Positions 27,208 to 36,178 of a stretch of DNA of 54,330 bases are shown piece by piece; the stretch's first letter is position 1; each line of letters begins with the position of its first letter. This stretch comes from Bradyrhizobium sp. in8p8. Its GTDB lineage: Bacteria; Pseudomonadota; Alphaproteobacteria; Rhizobiales; Xanthobacteraceae. The notes below the pieces were generated by a model. It worked only from the letters and a program-made list of their open reading frames with translations. It had not been told where the DNA came from and did no database searches. Both the position numbers and the translations under genes were made by a program. The DNA is taken from positions 1-54,330 of the forward strand of contig NZ_AUGD01000027.1 in assembly GCF_000426845.1 (NCBI RefSeq), given 5' to 3'.

Positions 27208-27401
27208 CGTTGCTCAGTCTCTGGTGTGGCGGGTGGTCGTGAGCTCACGGTCGCCCGCGCACCAACCGCGATCGAATTGGGAAAGACGTCCTGCAGCACG
27301 ACCGCCTTGGCGCCGATGATCACATTGTCGCCGGCTATCGCCTCCTCGACGCGGCGCAGGCCGACCGTCACTTCATTGCGTATCGGACGTTGCGGCATCA
27401 T
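27204..27401 (-). pseudogene. Truncated hexapeptide acyltransferase, still open and coupled
   Basis: 65 codons (MMPQRPIRNEVTVGLRRVEE, then AIAGDNVIIGAKAVVLQD). It matches the C-terminal half of the serine acetyltransferase-like protein at 28594-29121, but lacks the N-terminal 90 or so residues and about 24 residues in the middle, including one left-handed helix turn. Its ATG overlaps the stop of the GT2 gene before it and its TGA overlaps the GTG of the GT2 gene after it, so it is likely still translated. It probably no longer forms an acetyltransferase active site. A maintained small protein is the alternative. Confidence 0.7.
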
Positions 27402-28417
27402 TGCAGAGCGTCTACCCGCACGTCGCCGAAATTCGGCGTGAGTGCTGGGTTGGGCACGTTCTTGAGCTTGAAGCCGGTCAAAAATACACTGTGCCGGATG
27501 GAGTCTCTGAGGAGGTGCGGGGCCATATTGTCTGATCGCCCGGTAAGCGCCACACGGAGCTTCCACAGCGTCATGCCCAAGATTAATCCCGCGTCGGCCA
27601 TTGCTGCGTAAAGCGGACCGTGATTCTTCAGGAAGTAACGTCTGCGCGCCTCGAAGGAATAAGATGGTTGACGCTTGGGGACTTTGACCGTGACGCCGGT
27701 CGATTGTCCCACCAAGTGCACCACCCGGCTCTCTGGAACGTACCAGATCGACCATCCAGCCTTGCGCGCGTTGAAGCAAAGGTCGACATCTTCAAAATAT
27801 GTGTAATAGCCCTCGTCTAGAAGACCAATGCTTCGAAATACGTCGGTACGCACAATCATGCTCGCGCCTGCTGCCCAGTCCGTTTCGATAGCATGATCTA
27901 CAACGGGGGGAGCCACGACCCATCTTCTAAGCAATCGGCTCACGATCCCCAGTTTGAGATTACCCTCAAACTCACTGATTGGAGATGGAAAGCGAAATGC
28001 GGATCGCTGCGGTTTGCCGTCAGGATCTTCCAGGCGACTTGCGGCGATACCGATGCGCGGGTCGCGGTCAATGAAGTCAATGAGTACTTTCAGGGCGTTA
28101 GGTCTGACGATTGTATCCGCATTGAGCAGCAGTATGTATTCCGGTGGGTCGGCGGACTGAAGTGCAGGCTGAAGTATGACGTTATTTCCGCCCGTGAAAC
28201 CAAGGTTCGGATTAACGGCTGTAAGCGAGCACCACCCCCCCCAACCGTTATCCCGAATTGCCTTCTGCAGTTGTTCGACGGCATCGCCGCCAGATCCATT
28301 CTCGCAAACAGCGACATGTGTCGGTGGTAACCGCTTGATCTCTGCCGAGAGAGAGTTGAGGCAATCAATCGTTAGGTGAGTTACCTTATAGTTGGCAATG
28401 ACAACTAATAGCTTCAA
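27398..28417 (-). CDS. Glycosyltransferase family 2 (rhamnosyltransferase-like)
   Basis: 339 residues. Motifs in order: LVVIANYKVTHLTIDCLNSL, VAVCENGSGGDAV, NPNLGFTGGNN, the DxD-type YILLLNADTIV near residue 97, and LLDEGYYTYFEDVDLCFNARKAGW near 200. This combination is typical of WbbL-like transferases that often use dTDP-rhamnose or related deoxysugars, which would suit the CDP-deoxysugar operon here, though specificity is not readable. The C-terminal helix near 280 may be membrane associated. The stop overlaps the start of the truncated acyltransferase ORF. Confidence 0.88.
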   Translation of the reverse strand: MKLLVVIANYKVTHLTIDCLNSLSAEIKRLPPTHVAVCENGSGGDAVEQLQKAIRDNGWGGWCSLTAVNPNLGFTGGNNVILQPALQSADPPEYILLLNADTIVRPNALKVLIDFIDRDPRIGIAASRLEDPDGKPQRSAFRFPSPISEFEGNLKLGIVSRLLRRWVVAPPVVDHAIETDWAAGASMIVRTDVFRSIGLLDEGYYTYFEDVDLCFNARKAGWSIWYVPESRVVHLVGQSTGVTVKVPKRQPSYSFEARRRYFLKNHGPLYAAMADAGLILGMTLWKLRVALTGRSDNMAPHLLRDSIRHSVFLTGFKLKNVPNPALTPNFGDVRVDALQ

Positions 28418-28593
28418 GGGCGGCTCGCCTTATCCGAAGGCTGTGGAAAGTACGCAAGGTGGCAAGGTAATTCTTCCATCTTCTATATCTCTATACGGAA
28501 TTGCTATTTCTCTCAAATACTCGCCGGAAGAACATGGAACTAAGTTAAATTCTAAATTGCCGCACGGCAGCAGGCCGGACCCTTTGCCCGCCG

Positions 28594-29121
28594 TCACAGC
28601 GCCACGTCCCGCAGCGCTTCCGGCCGGCGAGGCTTGATCACGGCCGGCACGCCGATCGCAATCGAGTTCGCCGGCACGTCCGAAAGCACCACGGCGTTCG
28701 CCCCGATCACGACGTTGTCGCCGACCCTGATCGGGCCCAGCAATTTGGCCCCGGCACCGATGTCCACGTTGTTTCCGATGTCCGGCGCGGACGGCTCGTC
28801 GACCCGCCGCAGGCCGACCACCACGCCGTTGCGTATCCTGCAATTGTCCCCGAACCGGGCATATCCGCTGACGATGATGCCGCCGAAATGGTCGATCACG
28901 AAGTTGCGACCGACCACCGCCTCGCAAGGCAGCTCGATCCCGGTGAGGATCTGAACCAGCTTGTAGAGCACCTTGTAGAGCAGCGAGACCGGTTTCCGCA
29001 GCAGCCCCGAGCGGATGCCATAGCGCCAGCGCCCGAACCGGTAGACCAGCATGACCCAAAACCCCTGAGCCCCGCAGTCGCGGCCATGCGCCGCATAATC
29101 AGCCCTGACATTTTCGAACAT
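28594..29121 (-). CDS. Serine O-acetyltransferase-like hexapeptide transferase
   Basis: 175 residues from ATG 29121 (MFENVRADYAAHG); a TTG six codons upstream is possible. N-terminal helical region (about 1-60) as in CysE/EpsC-type proteins, then left-handed beta-helix repeats: IDHFGGIIVSGYARFG, IGNNVDIGAGAKLLGP, VGDNVVIGANAVVLSD, IAIGVPAVIKPR. In polysaccharide loci such proteins usually acetylate a sugar, but serine acetylation for cysteine synthesis cannot be excluded. Stand-alone on the minus strand, divergent from the WecG-STAS gene. Confidence 0.83.
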   Translation of the reverse strand: MFENVRADYAAHGRDCGAQGFWVMLVYRFGRWRYGIRSGLLRKPVSLLYKVLYKLVQILTGIELPCEAVVGRNFVIDHFGGIIVSGYARFGDNCRIRNGVVVGLRRVDEPSAPDIGNNVDIGAGAKLLGPIRVGDNVVIGANAVVLSDVPANSIAIGVPAVIKPRRPEALRDVAL

Positions 29122-29425
29122 TACTCGAGCCAGCCGCAAATAAATCGCTCCGGAACGGTCGCCCGCTCCAATACCAGCCTCGGAGCCTAGCCCGCCGAGC
29201 TGTTTCCGTGCAACATTAACCGCCGAACCTGGCCCCGATCAGGCAGCTAAGCTGAGGCAAGGTAAATCGGTTCCAGAAAGCGGCGGCCGCTCAGCATTAA
29301 TCACCGCGATTAAATCAGCTTCCAGATGTCACACATCGTATGTTAGTTGGTTCAACCAAGACTTTCTGAAGAAATCGAATTTTGGCCGGCTGGTCCGGCC
29401 GGTCGACAAAGTCAGTTGCGAGATC
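29122..29425. other. Divergent intergenic region before the exosortase/EPS core
   Basis: 304 bases between the acetyltransferase gene (minus) and the WecG-STAS gene (plus). The middle (29200-29350) contains AT-richer blocks such as GCATTAATCACCGCGATTAAATC. Promoters for both directions are expected here but none was clear. No gene. Confidence 0.4.
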
Positions 29426-30604
29426 TTGATTTTGAGCACCCTGCAATCCGTCCGTCTCGGTCCGCGAGGCGCTTCTCCCGAGCGCTCGGACTCGCAAATC
29501 GCCGACGACAACAAGGATCGTCGGGAAGTCGCGCGAGACCTGTACGGATTGCTCGGGCTTCCCGTCGACGCCATCGATTTTCGAAGCCTCATCCGGGCCA
29601 TGGATGTCGCAGTCGAGAAGCGAAAGCCCTTCCTGATCTCGACCCCGAACGTCAATTTCCTCATCAAGAGCCAGCGGAACGAGACGTTTCGCGCCAGCAT
29701 GCTCCTGAGCGATCTATGTCTCGCAGACGGCATGCCCCTGATCTGGATCGCGAAGCTCCTGCGGATCCCAATTCGCGAAAGGGTGGCCGGAGCAGATCTT
29801 TTCGGGCGGCTCAAGTCCAGAACCGACAAGCGCCTGCGAGTCTTCCTGTTCGGCGGGACAGGGGACCTCGTTGCAACGGTCGGCAAGAAGCTTAATGCGG
29901 AGCAATGCGGCCTCGAATGCGTCGGCGCCCTGAACCCGGGCTTTGGATCCGTCGAGGAATTGAGTTCGCCCGACATCATTGCTCAGATCAACGCCAGTGG
30001 CGCCGACTTGCTCGCCGTCTTCTTGAACGCAGAGAAGGCGCAAGCCTGGCTGTTGCTCAACCATTTCAGTCTGACGGTTCCAGTCCGGGCGCAGTTTGGC
30101 GCAACCATCAATTTCGAGGCGGGCACAATTCGGCGGGCACCACCGCTGCTGCGAAGCACGGGGTTCGAGTGGCTTTGGCGGATCAAAGAAGAGCCGTATC
30201 TCTGGCGACGATACTGGGCCGACGGCAAGGCGCTGCTTCAACTCCTCTGCGCCTGCGTCCTTCCGCTGGCGATCGCCACAAGATTGCCGCTGCAACGGGC
30301 GGTCTTTGCAATTCAGGTCGGCCATCACGATAAGCGCGTGACACTCAGTCTGTCGGGGAATGCCACCTCGGAACAGGTCGATTCCTTGCTTCCCGTCGTT
30401 CGGCAAGCGGCGAAAGAGAGCAGGGCCGTCAACATCGATCTGTCCGACCTCCACCAATTGGATAGCCGGTTTTTCGGTGTGTTGATGGGCATCAGAACGC
30501 ATCTTGCCCGGGAAGGTCTGCCGTTGACCATCACGGGAGTTTCTCCGCGCCTGCGGCGAATTTTCCAGCTGAACAGGTTTGAGTTTCTCCTGTCCGATGG
30601 GTAA
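29426..30604 (+). CDS. WecG/TagA/CpsF-type glycosyltransferase fused to a STAS domain
   Basis: 392 residues. Residues about 40-245 form a GT26 domain: FLISTPNVNFLIKSQRN, LLSDLCLADGMPLIWIAKLL, RVAGADLF, then GFEWLWRIKEEPYLWRRY. This family adds N-acetylmannosamine(uronate) or glucose to lipid-linked GlcNAc. A hydrophobic linker (LLQLLCACVLPLAIA) follows, and the last 90 or so residues have the STAS/anti-sigma-antagonist pattern (VTLSLSGNATSEQVD, AVNIDLSDLHQLDSRFFGVLMGI). The start is uncertain: TTG 29426 or a later codon. The next gene, prsT, begins 56 bases on. The STAS part suggests regulation of the transferase or a partner. Confidence 0.82.
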   Translation: MILSTLQSVRLGPRGASPERSDSQIADDNKDRREVARDLYGLLGLPVDAIDFRSLIRAMDVAVEKRKPFLISTPNVNFLIKSQRNETFRASMLLSDLCLADGMPLIWIAKLLRIPIRERVAGADLFGRLKSRTDKRLRVFLFGGTGDLVATVGKKLNAEQCGLECVGALNPGFGSVEELSSPDIIAQINASGADLLAVFLNAEKAQAWLLLNHFSLTVPVRAQFGATINFEAGTIRRAPPLLRSTGFEWLWRIKEEPYLWRRYWADGKALLQLLCACVLPLAIATRLPLQRAVFAIQVGHHDKRVTLSLSGNATSEQVDSLLPVVRQAAKESRAVNIDLSDLHQLDSRFFGVLMGIRTHLAREGLPLTITGVSPRLRRIFQLNRFEFLLSDG

Positions 30605-30659
30605 TCCTGCACGGCACCGACGGCGTCGGCGATCGCGAGCGACAAAATTGGATACCAAC

Positions 30660-33092
30660 ATGAGAACTGGTCCTAATCTGAAACCGAGCCTCGGTCGCAG
30701 GGCGATCTGGAGATCGTCCGGCCTTGTTCTGGCGGTGATCTTTCTTGCCGGTTGTGGCTCCCCCGAGCAGCGTGCCCAGGAATACTACGAAAGCGGCATG
30801 GCCCTGATCGGGAAAAACGATGATCTCGCCGCCAGGTTGGAGCTGCTAAAGGCGGTGAAGTACAAGAGCGACAAGGTTGAAGTGTGGAGGGCGTTGGCCG
30901 GCATCGACGAACGCACGAAGGCGAACTCACTGTTCCTTGATTTGCGAAGGATCGTCGAACTCGACCCCAATGACATTGATGCAAGGGTGAAGCTTGCCAG
31001 AATGATGGTCGCCGGCGGCGCGGCCGAACCTGCAATCAAGATTCTGGATGCCGCCAATGAAGGCGACAAGCCGAATGCGGCGCTTCATGCGGTTCGCGCG
31101 CTAGCTCATGTCAAAATGAACGATCCCGCAGCGGCAATCCGTGAGGCGCAGCGTGCCTACGACATAGACCCGACAAACATCGATGCCGTAACTTTGCTTG
31201 CCTCGAAGAAGGTTGCCGAGGGCGATAGCGGCGGCGCCATAAAGATGCTGGATGCTGTTCCGCCACAAGCTCAAGATGCGGACCGGTTGCGGGCCACGCG
31301 GTTGCGGATCGATATCCTGGTACGAAAGGGCGAACTCGCGGAGGCCGAAAAGCTGGTTCGCCAGTTGATGGTCGATTATCCGCAGGATGCGTCATATCGC
31401 ACCCAGCTGATCCAAATTCTTACGGCGCAACGCAAGTTCGATGACGCCGAGAAGGAGCTGCGGGCGCGTGTCGCAGCAAGTCCATCAGACAGCAAGCTTG
31501 GGCTGGACCTCGTTCGCTTCCTGAACACGTTCAAGAGTGCCGACGCAGCACGCACGGAACTCGAATCTCGCATCAAGTCCGGCGGTGAGGTGTTTGACTA
31601 TAAGTTCGCACTCGCCGAACTCGATTTCGTCAAGAGCCGTCAAGGTGATGCGATCGCACAGCTGCAAAAGCTCCTGCCGGAGGTTGCCGACAACCCCGAA
31701 CGTAAGCTCAAAGTGCAGGTCCGGCTTGCCGAAATGCTTCTCGCGACGGGCGACAAGGCAACGGCGGAGCCGTTGATTTCGGAAGTTCTGTCGAAGGACC
31801 GCAGAAACGCCGGCGCGCTCCGCCTTCGTGCGGCGCTAAGTCTTGACAAGGGGCAAACGGATAGCGCTATCGCTGATCTGCGCGAAGCTCTGGCTGACCA
31901 GCCGAAATCGCCCGAATTGCTGATCGCGCTCGCGCTCGCCTACGAGCAGAGTGGAAAGCCCGAGCTGGCCGATCGCCAATACGCTGACGCTCTGAAGAAT
32001 TCAAACCTCAACATCGAAGTTGCCCTCCGATATGTCGCCTTTCTTCAGCGCCGAAGCGATGCCGCTCGGGCCGAGGACGTCTTGACCGAAGTGGTCGCGC
32101 GCTATCCGGGCAATCTGCAGGCCCTCTCGTCGCTCGCGCAAGTCAAGCTCAGCCGCCAGAACTGGGACGGCGCCCTTGCGATTGCGACGACCATCGCTGC
32201 CCACAAGGACGGCCGGGTCGTTGCCGATCAGGTCAAGGCCGCAGCCTATGCCGGCCAACAGCGCATCGGAGAGAGCATTGCCGCGCTTGAAGACGCTCGC
32301 AAGGCCGTACCTGAGGCGATTCAGCCGGCCGTCGCGCTGGCATCCGCCTATATTCGCGCGGAGCGAGCTGCGGATGCAGCGACGGTCTTGCAGGAGATGA
32401 ACAAGCGCTATCCCGACAATGCCGAGCTCCTGGTCATGCTCGGGCAGACGCAACTCGCACAAAAAAAGGATCAGGATGCGATTGCGAGTTTCCACGAGGC
32501 GATCAAGCTGAAGCCGAAGGATCCATCCGGCTATAGCGCGTTGTCCGACTATTACGTCCGGGCCAAGAATTACGATGCTGCCAGCGGAGTGCTGCAGGCC
32601 GGCTTGAAGGAGAATCCCCAGAACATTGCTCTGCGGATATCATCCGCCGGCCTTCAGATTCTGAAGAACGACAACGAGGCGGCGATTTCGCAGTATGAGT
32701 CGATCCTGAAGGATCAGCCTCAGGCCCAATCGCCGATCGTGGTCAACAATCTTGCCAGTCTGCTCCTCGATACGCGGTCTGACAAAGGGAGCTGGGACCG
32801 CGCCGCCGCATTGGCTGAAACACTGAAAGCATCCAACGTGCCGCAATTCCAGGATACGCTGGGATGGGCGCGTTTCAGGCAAGGTGACATCAAGTCAGCG
32901 ATCACGCTCCTGGAGCCGGCGGCGGCGAAGTTGCGGAACCTCTCGTCAGTTCACTATCACCTCGGCCTCGCTTACGCTGCGGACGGTCAGGCTCAGAAAG
33001 CCAAGGAGGAGCTGGACATTGCTGCGAAGCTCGAGCCCGATGGTACCGAGCTCAAGAAAAGCATCCAGGATGCGCTGAAGAAAACGCCCTAA
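30660..33092 (+). CDS. prsT: PEP-CTERM system TPR-repeat lipoprotein PrsT
   Basis: 810 residues from ATG 30660 (MRTGPNLKPSLGRR). The lipoprotein signal ends in FLAGC with the acylated Cys at 32. The remainder is tandem tetratricopeptide-like repeats (for example YYESGMALIGKNDDLAARLELLKA, AIASFHEAIKLKPKDPSGYSALSDYY, FRQGDIKSAITLLEPAAAKL). Length and layout match the PrsT family that accompanies exosortase/EPS loci; it probably acts as a periplasmic scaffold between synthesis and export parts. Converges with the outer-membrane protein gene, whose 3' end it overlaps by 4 bases. Confidence 0.9.
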   Translation: MRTGPNLKPSLGRRAIWRSSGLVLAVIFLAGCGSPEQRAQEYYESGMALIGKNDDLAARLELLKAVKYKSDKVEVWRALAGIDERTKANSLFLDLRRIVELDPNDIDARVKLARMMVAGGAAEPAIKILDAANEGDKPNAALHAVRALAHVKMNDPAAAIREAQRAYDIDPTNIDAVTLLASKKVAEGDSGGAIKMLDAVPPQAQDADRLRATRLRIDILVRKGELAEAEKLVRQLMVDYPQDASYRTQLIQILTAQRKFDDAEKELRARVAASPSDSKLGLDLVRFLNTFKSADAARTELESRIKSGGEVFDYKFALAELDFVKSRQGDAIAQLQKLLPEVADNPERKLKVQVRLAEMLLATGDKATAEPLISEVLSKDRRNAGALRLRAALSLDKGQTDSAIADLREALADQPKSPELLIALALAYEQSGKPELADRQYADALKNSNLNIEVALRYVAFLQRRSDAARAEDVLTEVVARYPGNLQALSSLAQVKLSRQNWDGALAIATTIAAHKDGRVVADQVKAAAYAGQQRIGESIAALEDARKAVPEAIQPAVALASAYIRAERAADAATVLQEMNKRYPDNAELLVMLGQTQLAQKKDQDAIASFHEAIKLKPKDPSGYSALSDYYVRAKNYDAASGVLQAGLKENPQNIALRISSAGLQILKNDNEAAISQYESILKDQPQAQSPIVVNNLASLLLDTRSDKGSWDRAAALAETLKASNVPQFQDTLGWARFRQGDIKSAITLLEPAAAKLRNLSSVHYHLGLAYAADGQAQKAKEELDIAAKLEPDGTELKKSIQDALKKTP

Positions 33093-34327
33093 TTTCCGTG
33101 CGGAAGCACGAGGAAACTGTGCGTGGCAACAAACAGGACGCTGTGTGAGTCGGCGGGGCCCGTGCCGGAGACCGTCGGGGTCCCGGTCAATGGGTCGAAG
33201 ATCGTCGTTCCTGTGCTCGCGAAGCGATGCTGATAGCGATAGGTGAATTGCAGCGAGACGTCGCGGATCGGAGTGTAGCCGTAAGTGGCGGAGATCGATG
33301 CAAAATCGGTGGTGGCCCCGGCCATCTGTCGGTTTCCACTGGCGGAAATGGTCAGGCTCTCACGGCTATTGACCAGATAGTTGACACTGGCCGTAACGGT
33401 GTCCCGTTTGATCAGCGAGCCTACAATGCTCGGCCCAACTGACTGGCTGGCAATGACAGACAGCGTCGCGGTCTTCATGAACTTGTAGGTCAGGATCGCA
33501 TCGGCGATCCAGTCAAGCGAGGTGCTTCCGATCGGCGCGGTCGAGCTCACCCCACCGATTGCTGATGTCGACACACCGCGATCGGTTACCAGGTAGGCGG
33601 CGCCGATATTGCCTCTAAAGGACAGCAACGGGGACAGAGCGGTGTCTATGCCCACCTGATTGCGAAAGATGCTCACCTTCGTGCTGAACGCATTATCGTA
33701 TGCCAGCAACTCGGCTTCGGACGATAGGCTGACCCCGGTCGTCGAACTGACGCCATGCCGCCAGGATCCCCGCCCCAAGGTGTCGGTGAATGCAGTGCCG
33801 CCGCTGGAAGGTTCGTAATATGTGCGGGTCGATGTCGCAAATAAGCTGATGCTGTCGCGCGCGTTGAGCGCTCGATCTAGGCCGCCGGCCCCAGTGATCC
33901 GATTGAGAAAGCCGCTGGCGGGTGAGACGACGCCAAGGTCATTCAGCAGCGCCAGCGACGTGCTTTGTTGCCGCCAAACTGCTTCGACGAACTCTCGATC
34001 GTAGTTGTTCTTTCCGAACTGCTGATAGTTCGCCCGGGCCCCGTAGGAAAGAGCTTCCGTCGCGATTCCTTCGGCCCCCGGACCAAAATACTTCCGGTAG
34101 GAGCCATCTCCATTGAGAATGAGCTTGGATGTCGGAGTCAGAGCCTCCGCTGTCCCTGTGATCGTGGAGTACGAGCCGAGCGAACCGGCCGGAGATGACC
34201 TCAAGAACTGATTGCTGTTGAGCTCAACGGTCTGGCTTTCGGAGGTCCTGAGCGACCAATCCCAAGCGAACGCGGTCGCCGGAACCAAGCCGAACGAAAT
34301 GGAGGCTGCAATCGCAATCCTCTTCAC
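33089..34327 (-). CDS. Outer-membrane beta-barrel protein of the EPS/exosortase locus
   Basis: 412 residues from GTG 34327 (GCGGGA about 8 bases upstream); an ATG eight codons earlier is less likely. Signal peptide MKRIAIAASISFGLVPATAFA. The body is long runs of alternating polar and hydrophobic residues with aromatic girdles (for example LSLSSEAELLAYDNAF, VSLQFTYRYQHRF), typical of a barrel of about 14-18 strands. It fits the outer-membrane proteins found next to PrsT, the Wza-like protein and the ATPase in PEP-CTERM/EPS loci (an EpsL-like role is possible). Probably the outer-membrane exit or anchor of the polymer. Confidence 0.78.
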   Translation of the reverse strand: MKRIAIAASISFGLVPATAFAWDWSLRTSESQTVELNSNQFLRSSPAGSLGSYSTITGTAEALTPTSKLILNGDGSYRKYFGPGAEGIATEALSYGARANYQQFGKNNYDREFVEAVWRQQSTSLALLNDLGVVSPASGFLNRITGAGGLDRALNARDSISLFATSTRTYYEPSSGGTAFTDTLGRGSWRHGVSSTTGVSLSSEAELLAYDNAFSTKVSIFRNQVGIDTALSPLLSFRGNIGAAYLVTDRGVSTSAIGGVSSTAPIGSTSLDWIADAILTYKFMKTATLSVIASQSVGPSIVGSLIKRDTVTASVNYLVNSRESLTISASGNRQMAGATTDFASISATYGYTPIRDVSLQFTYRYQHRFASTGTTIFDPLTGTPTVSGTGPADSHSVLFVATHSFLVLPHGN

Positions 34328-34362
34328 AATAAATCCCGCCCCCGGGTGCACTTAATCGGGTC

Positions 34363-34947
34363 TCAGTCGAAGAACCCTCGCTCCGGAACCATGATCACGT
34401 CGCCGGCTCGCAAAGCGATGTTGCCTTCGAGATCGGCGCCCGCCTCATAGGCCCTGTAGTTGAAGACGTAGATCGTCTCGTCGCCGCCGGGAGCGCGCCG
34501 ACGCACCTGAATCCGCTTTTTCGCGGCATAGGGACCAAGTCCCCCGGCAAGTGATATGGCTTGCATCAACGTAGTCGGTTGCCGGACCACATACGGCCCC
34601 GGCCTCAGAACCTCTCCAGTAATGAAGATCTTGGGCTTCAGGTCTTCTTCCGGAATGTCCTTCGGGGCGCTGACCAAGGCGACCGTCACGTCCAGCGCGT
34701 CGTCCTTGTAGTTCGGCTTCAGCTTTGCCTTGAGCATGTTTTCGACGGCGAGGGGTGTCAATCCACGAGCCCGGATGCGCCCCGCTAGCGGAAAGGCGAT
34801 CTCTCCAAGCGGGTCGACGACCACATTGCGGTCCAGTTTCGGGTCCTGCAACACGGTGATCGAGAGAGTATCGCCGGGTTTGAGCGTCTGTGAGGGGGCG
34901 GGGGTGGCGAAGATCGCCATCATCAGTGCCAGCAGAACCGTCCGCAT
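34363..34947 (-). CDS. Wza-like polysaccharide export protein
   Basis: 194 residues from ATG 34947 with GAGGAAG upstream. Signal peptide MRTVLLALMMAIFATPAPSQ with no lipobox Cys. Then the polysaccharide export (PES) domain, LKPGDTLSITVLQDPKLDRNVVVDPLGEIAFPLAGRI, and a SLBB-type segment PKIFITGEVLRPGPYVVRQPTTLMQAISLAGGL. Ends GDVIMVPERGFFD. Shorter than Wza because it lacks the C-terminal outer-membrane helix, so it probably works with the barrel protein encoded next. Lies 130 bases after the ATPase gene and 35 before the barrel gene. Confidence 0.9.
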   Translation of the reverse strand: MRTVLLALMMAIFATPAPSQTLKPGDTLSITVLQDPKLDRNVVVDPLGEIAFPLAGRIRARGLTPLAVENMLKAKLKPNYKDDALDVTVALVSAPKDIPEEDLKPKIFITGEVLRPGPYVVRQPTTLMQAISLAGGLGPYAAKKRIQVRRRAPGGDETIYVFNYRAYEAGADLEGNIALRAGDVIMVPERGFFD

Positions 34948-35077
34948 TGTTGGCTTCCTCTTCGCGAAGGGCGCAGATGCGCGAAGTAAATGGTTAATCC
35001 TAATCTTTGCTGAACAATTCAAGCCAAGACGCCCCTTGGACCAGGGTAACGCTCGGAAACTAATGGCTCTCAGCTAC

Positions 35078-35914
35078 TTAGGGAACCCGAGAGAGCTGCT
35101 TTACGGGAAAAATGCTATACTGTTGCTTGTCTGCAATAACATCCCGGACCAGCTGCTCGCCAATGATCTTTTGGTCATTGGCGAACCCGTAAACGAGGGC
35201 CGTATCGCATAGCACGTTGATCATTCGAGGAATTCCGCCGCTCGCCGATCCGATCAACGCGCAGGCCTCCTGGGTGAAGAGCGGGCGGGGCGCGCCCACA
35301 GCCTGAAGGCGAAAGCCGATATAGTTGGCAACTTCGAGGGCATCGAGGGGCCGCAGGTGGAAGTCGGACGAGATTCGCTGGGCGAACTGGTGCAGCTTGG
35401 GAAGAAGAAGCAAGTCTCGCAACTGCGGCTGGCCGATCAGAATAAGCTGCAGAACCTGGAACTTGTCCGCATTGATGTTGGAAAGCATCCGGAGGTGCTC
35501 AAGCGCCTCAGGCTCGAGATTCTGCGCTTCGTCAATAATGAGGACCGTACGTCGACCAGTGGCGTATTGCCCGTGCAGGAAGTCTTGTAAGTTTTTGAAA
35601 AGATGTGGATAATTGCCATCGAACGGCTGCCCTAGAGCCATCAGAATCCACTGCAGCAGCTCCTCGCGGCCCTGCGGCGAGCTGGAGATCAATCCCAGCG
35701 TCAGCGTTGGGCTCAGCTTCTTGAGCAGATGTCGAACGAGGGTTGTCTTGCCCGAACCGATCTCGCCCGTAATGACGGTAAAGCCGGCATTGTTCATGAT
35801 GCCGAACTCCAGCATCGTGAACGCCATGGAATGCATCTTGCCCCAATAGATCAGGTCTGGGTCGGGCAAAATCGTGAATGGCTTCTCGCGCAGTTGGTAA
35901 AATGACTCGTACAT
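35078..35914 (-). CDS. ExeA-like AAA ATPase of the PEP-CTERM/EPS locus
   Basis: 278 residues. N-terminal MYESFYQLREKPFTILPDPDLIYW is the hallmark of the exosortase-associated ATPase family. Walker A is GEIGSGKTT (50-58), Walker B VLIIDEAQNL with Asp128-Glu129, and later ISSDFHLRPLDALEVANYIGFRL as in ExeA/GspA ATPases. No signal peptide or membrane helix, so it is cytoplasmic. Probable role: energising or positioning the export complex, with the Wza-like and barrel proteins encoded downstream on the same strand. Divergent from the co-polymerase gene. Confidence 0.92.
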   Translation of the reverse strand: MYESFYQLREKPFTILPDPDLIYWGKMHSMAFTMLEFGIMNNAGFTVITGEIGSGKTTLVRHLLKKLSPTLTLGLISSSPQGREELLQWILMALGQPFDGNYPHLFKNLQDFLHGQYATGRRTVLIIDEAQNLEPEALEHLRMLSNINADKFQVLQLILIGQPQLRDLLLLPKLHQFAQRISSDFHLRPLDALEVANYIGFRLQAVGAPRPLFTQEACALIGSASGGIPRMINVLCDTALVYGFANDQKIIGEQLVRDVIADKQQYSIFPVKQLSRVP

Positions 35915-36178
35915 CCCGCCGTTCCGACTTGGCCGCCTTATGTCTCAACCCGGGAGAGCCAACTGTCCAGGCGCTCTCAGTATTGAACGAAATTGCCGAA
36001 AAGCACGACTCACGATCAGCATTAAGGCTGACAATTCAAAACCTTCTCGCGGCTTATTATTTAATGGGCCTCCATGCAAATTCGATGCTAAGGTCCAAAA
36101 GACTGATTGCAGACCGACCGAGTTCAACGAGCGGCTTTCACGCTTTGCAGATCGTACCAACTGGATTCCACAACACGT

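Noticed and set aside
29714..30661. 315-codon minus-strand open frame opposite the WecG-STAS gene
   Set aside because: Antisense shadow; the plus-strand frame carries recognisable GT26 and STAS patterns.
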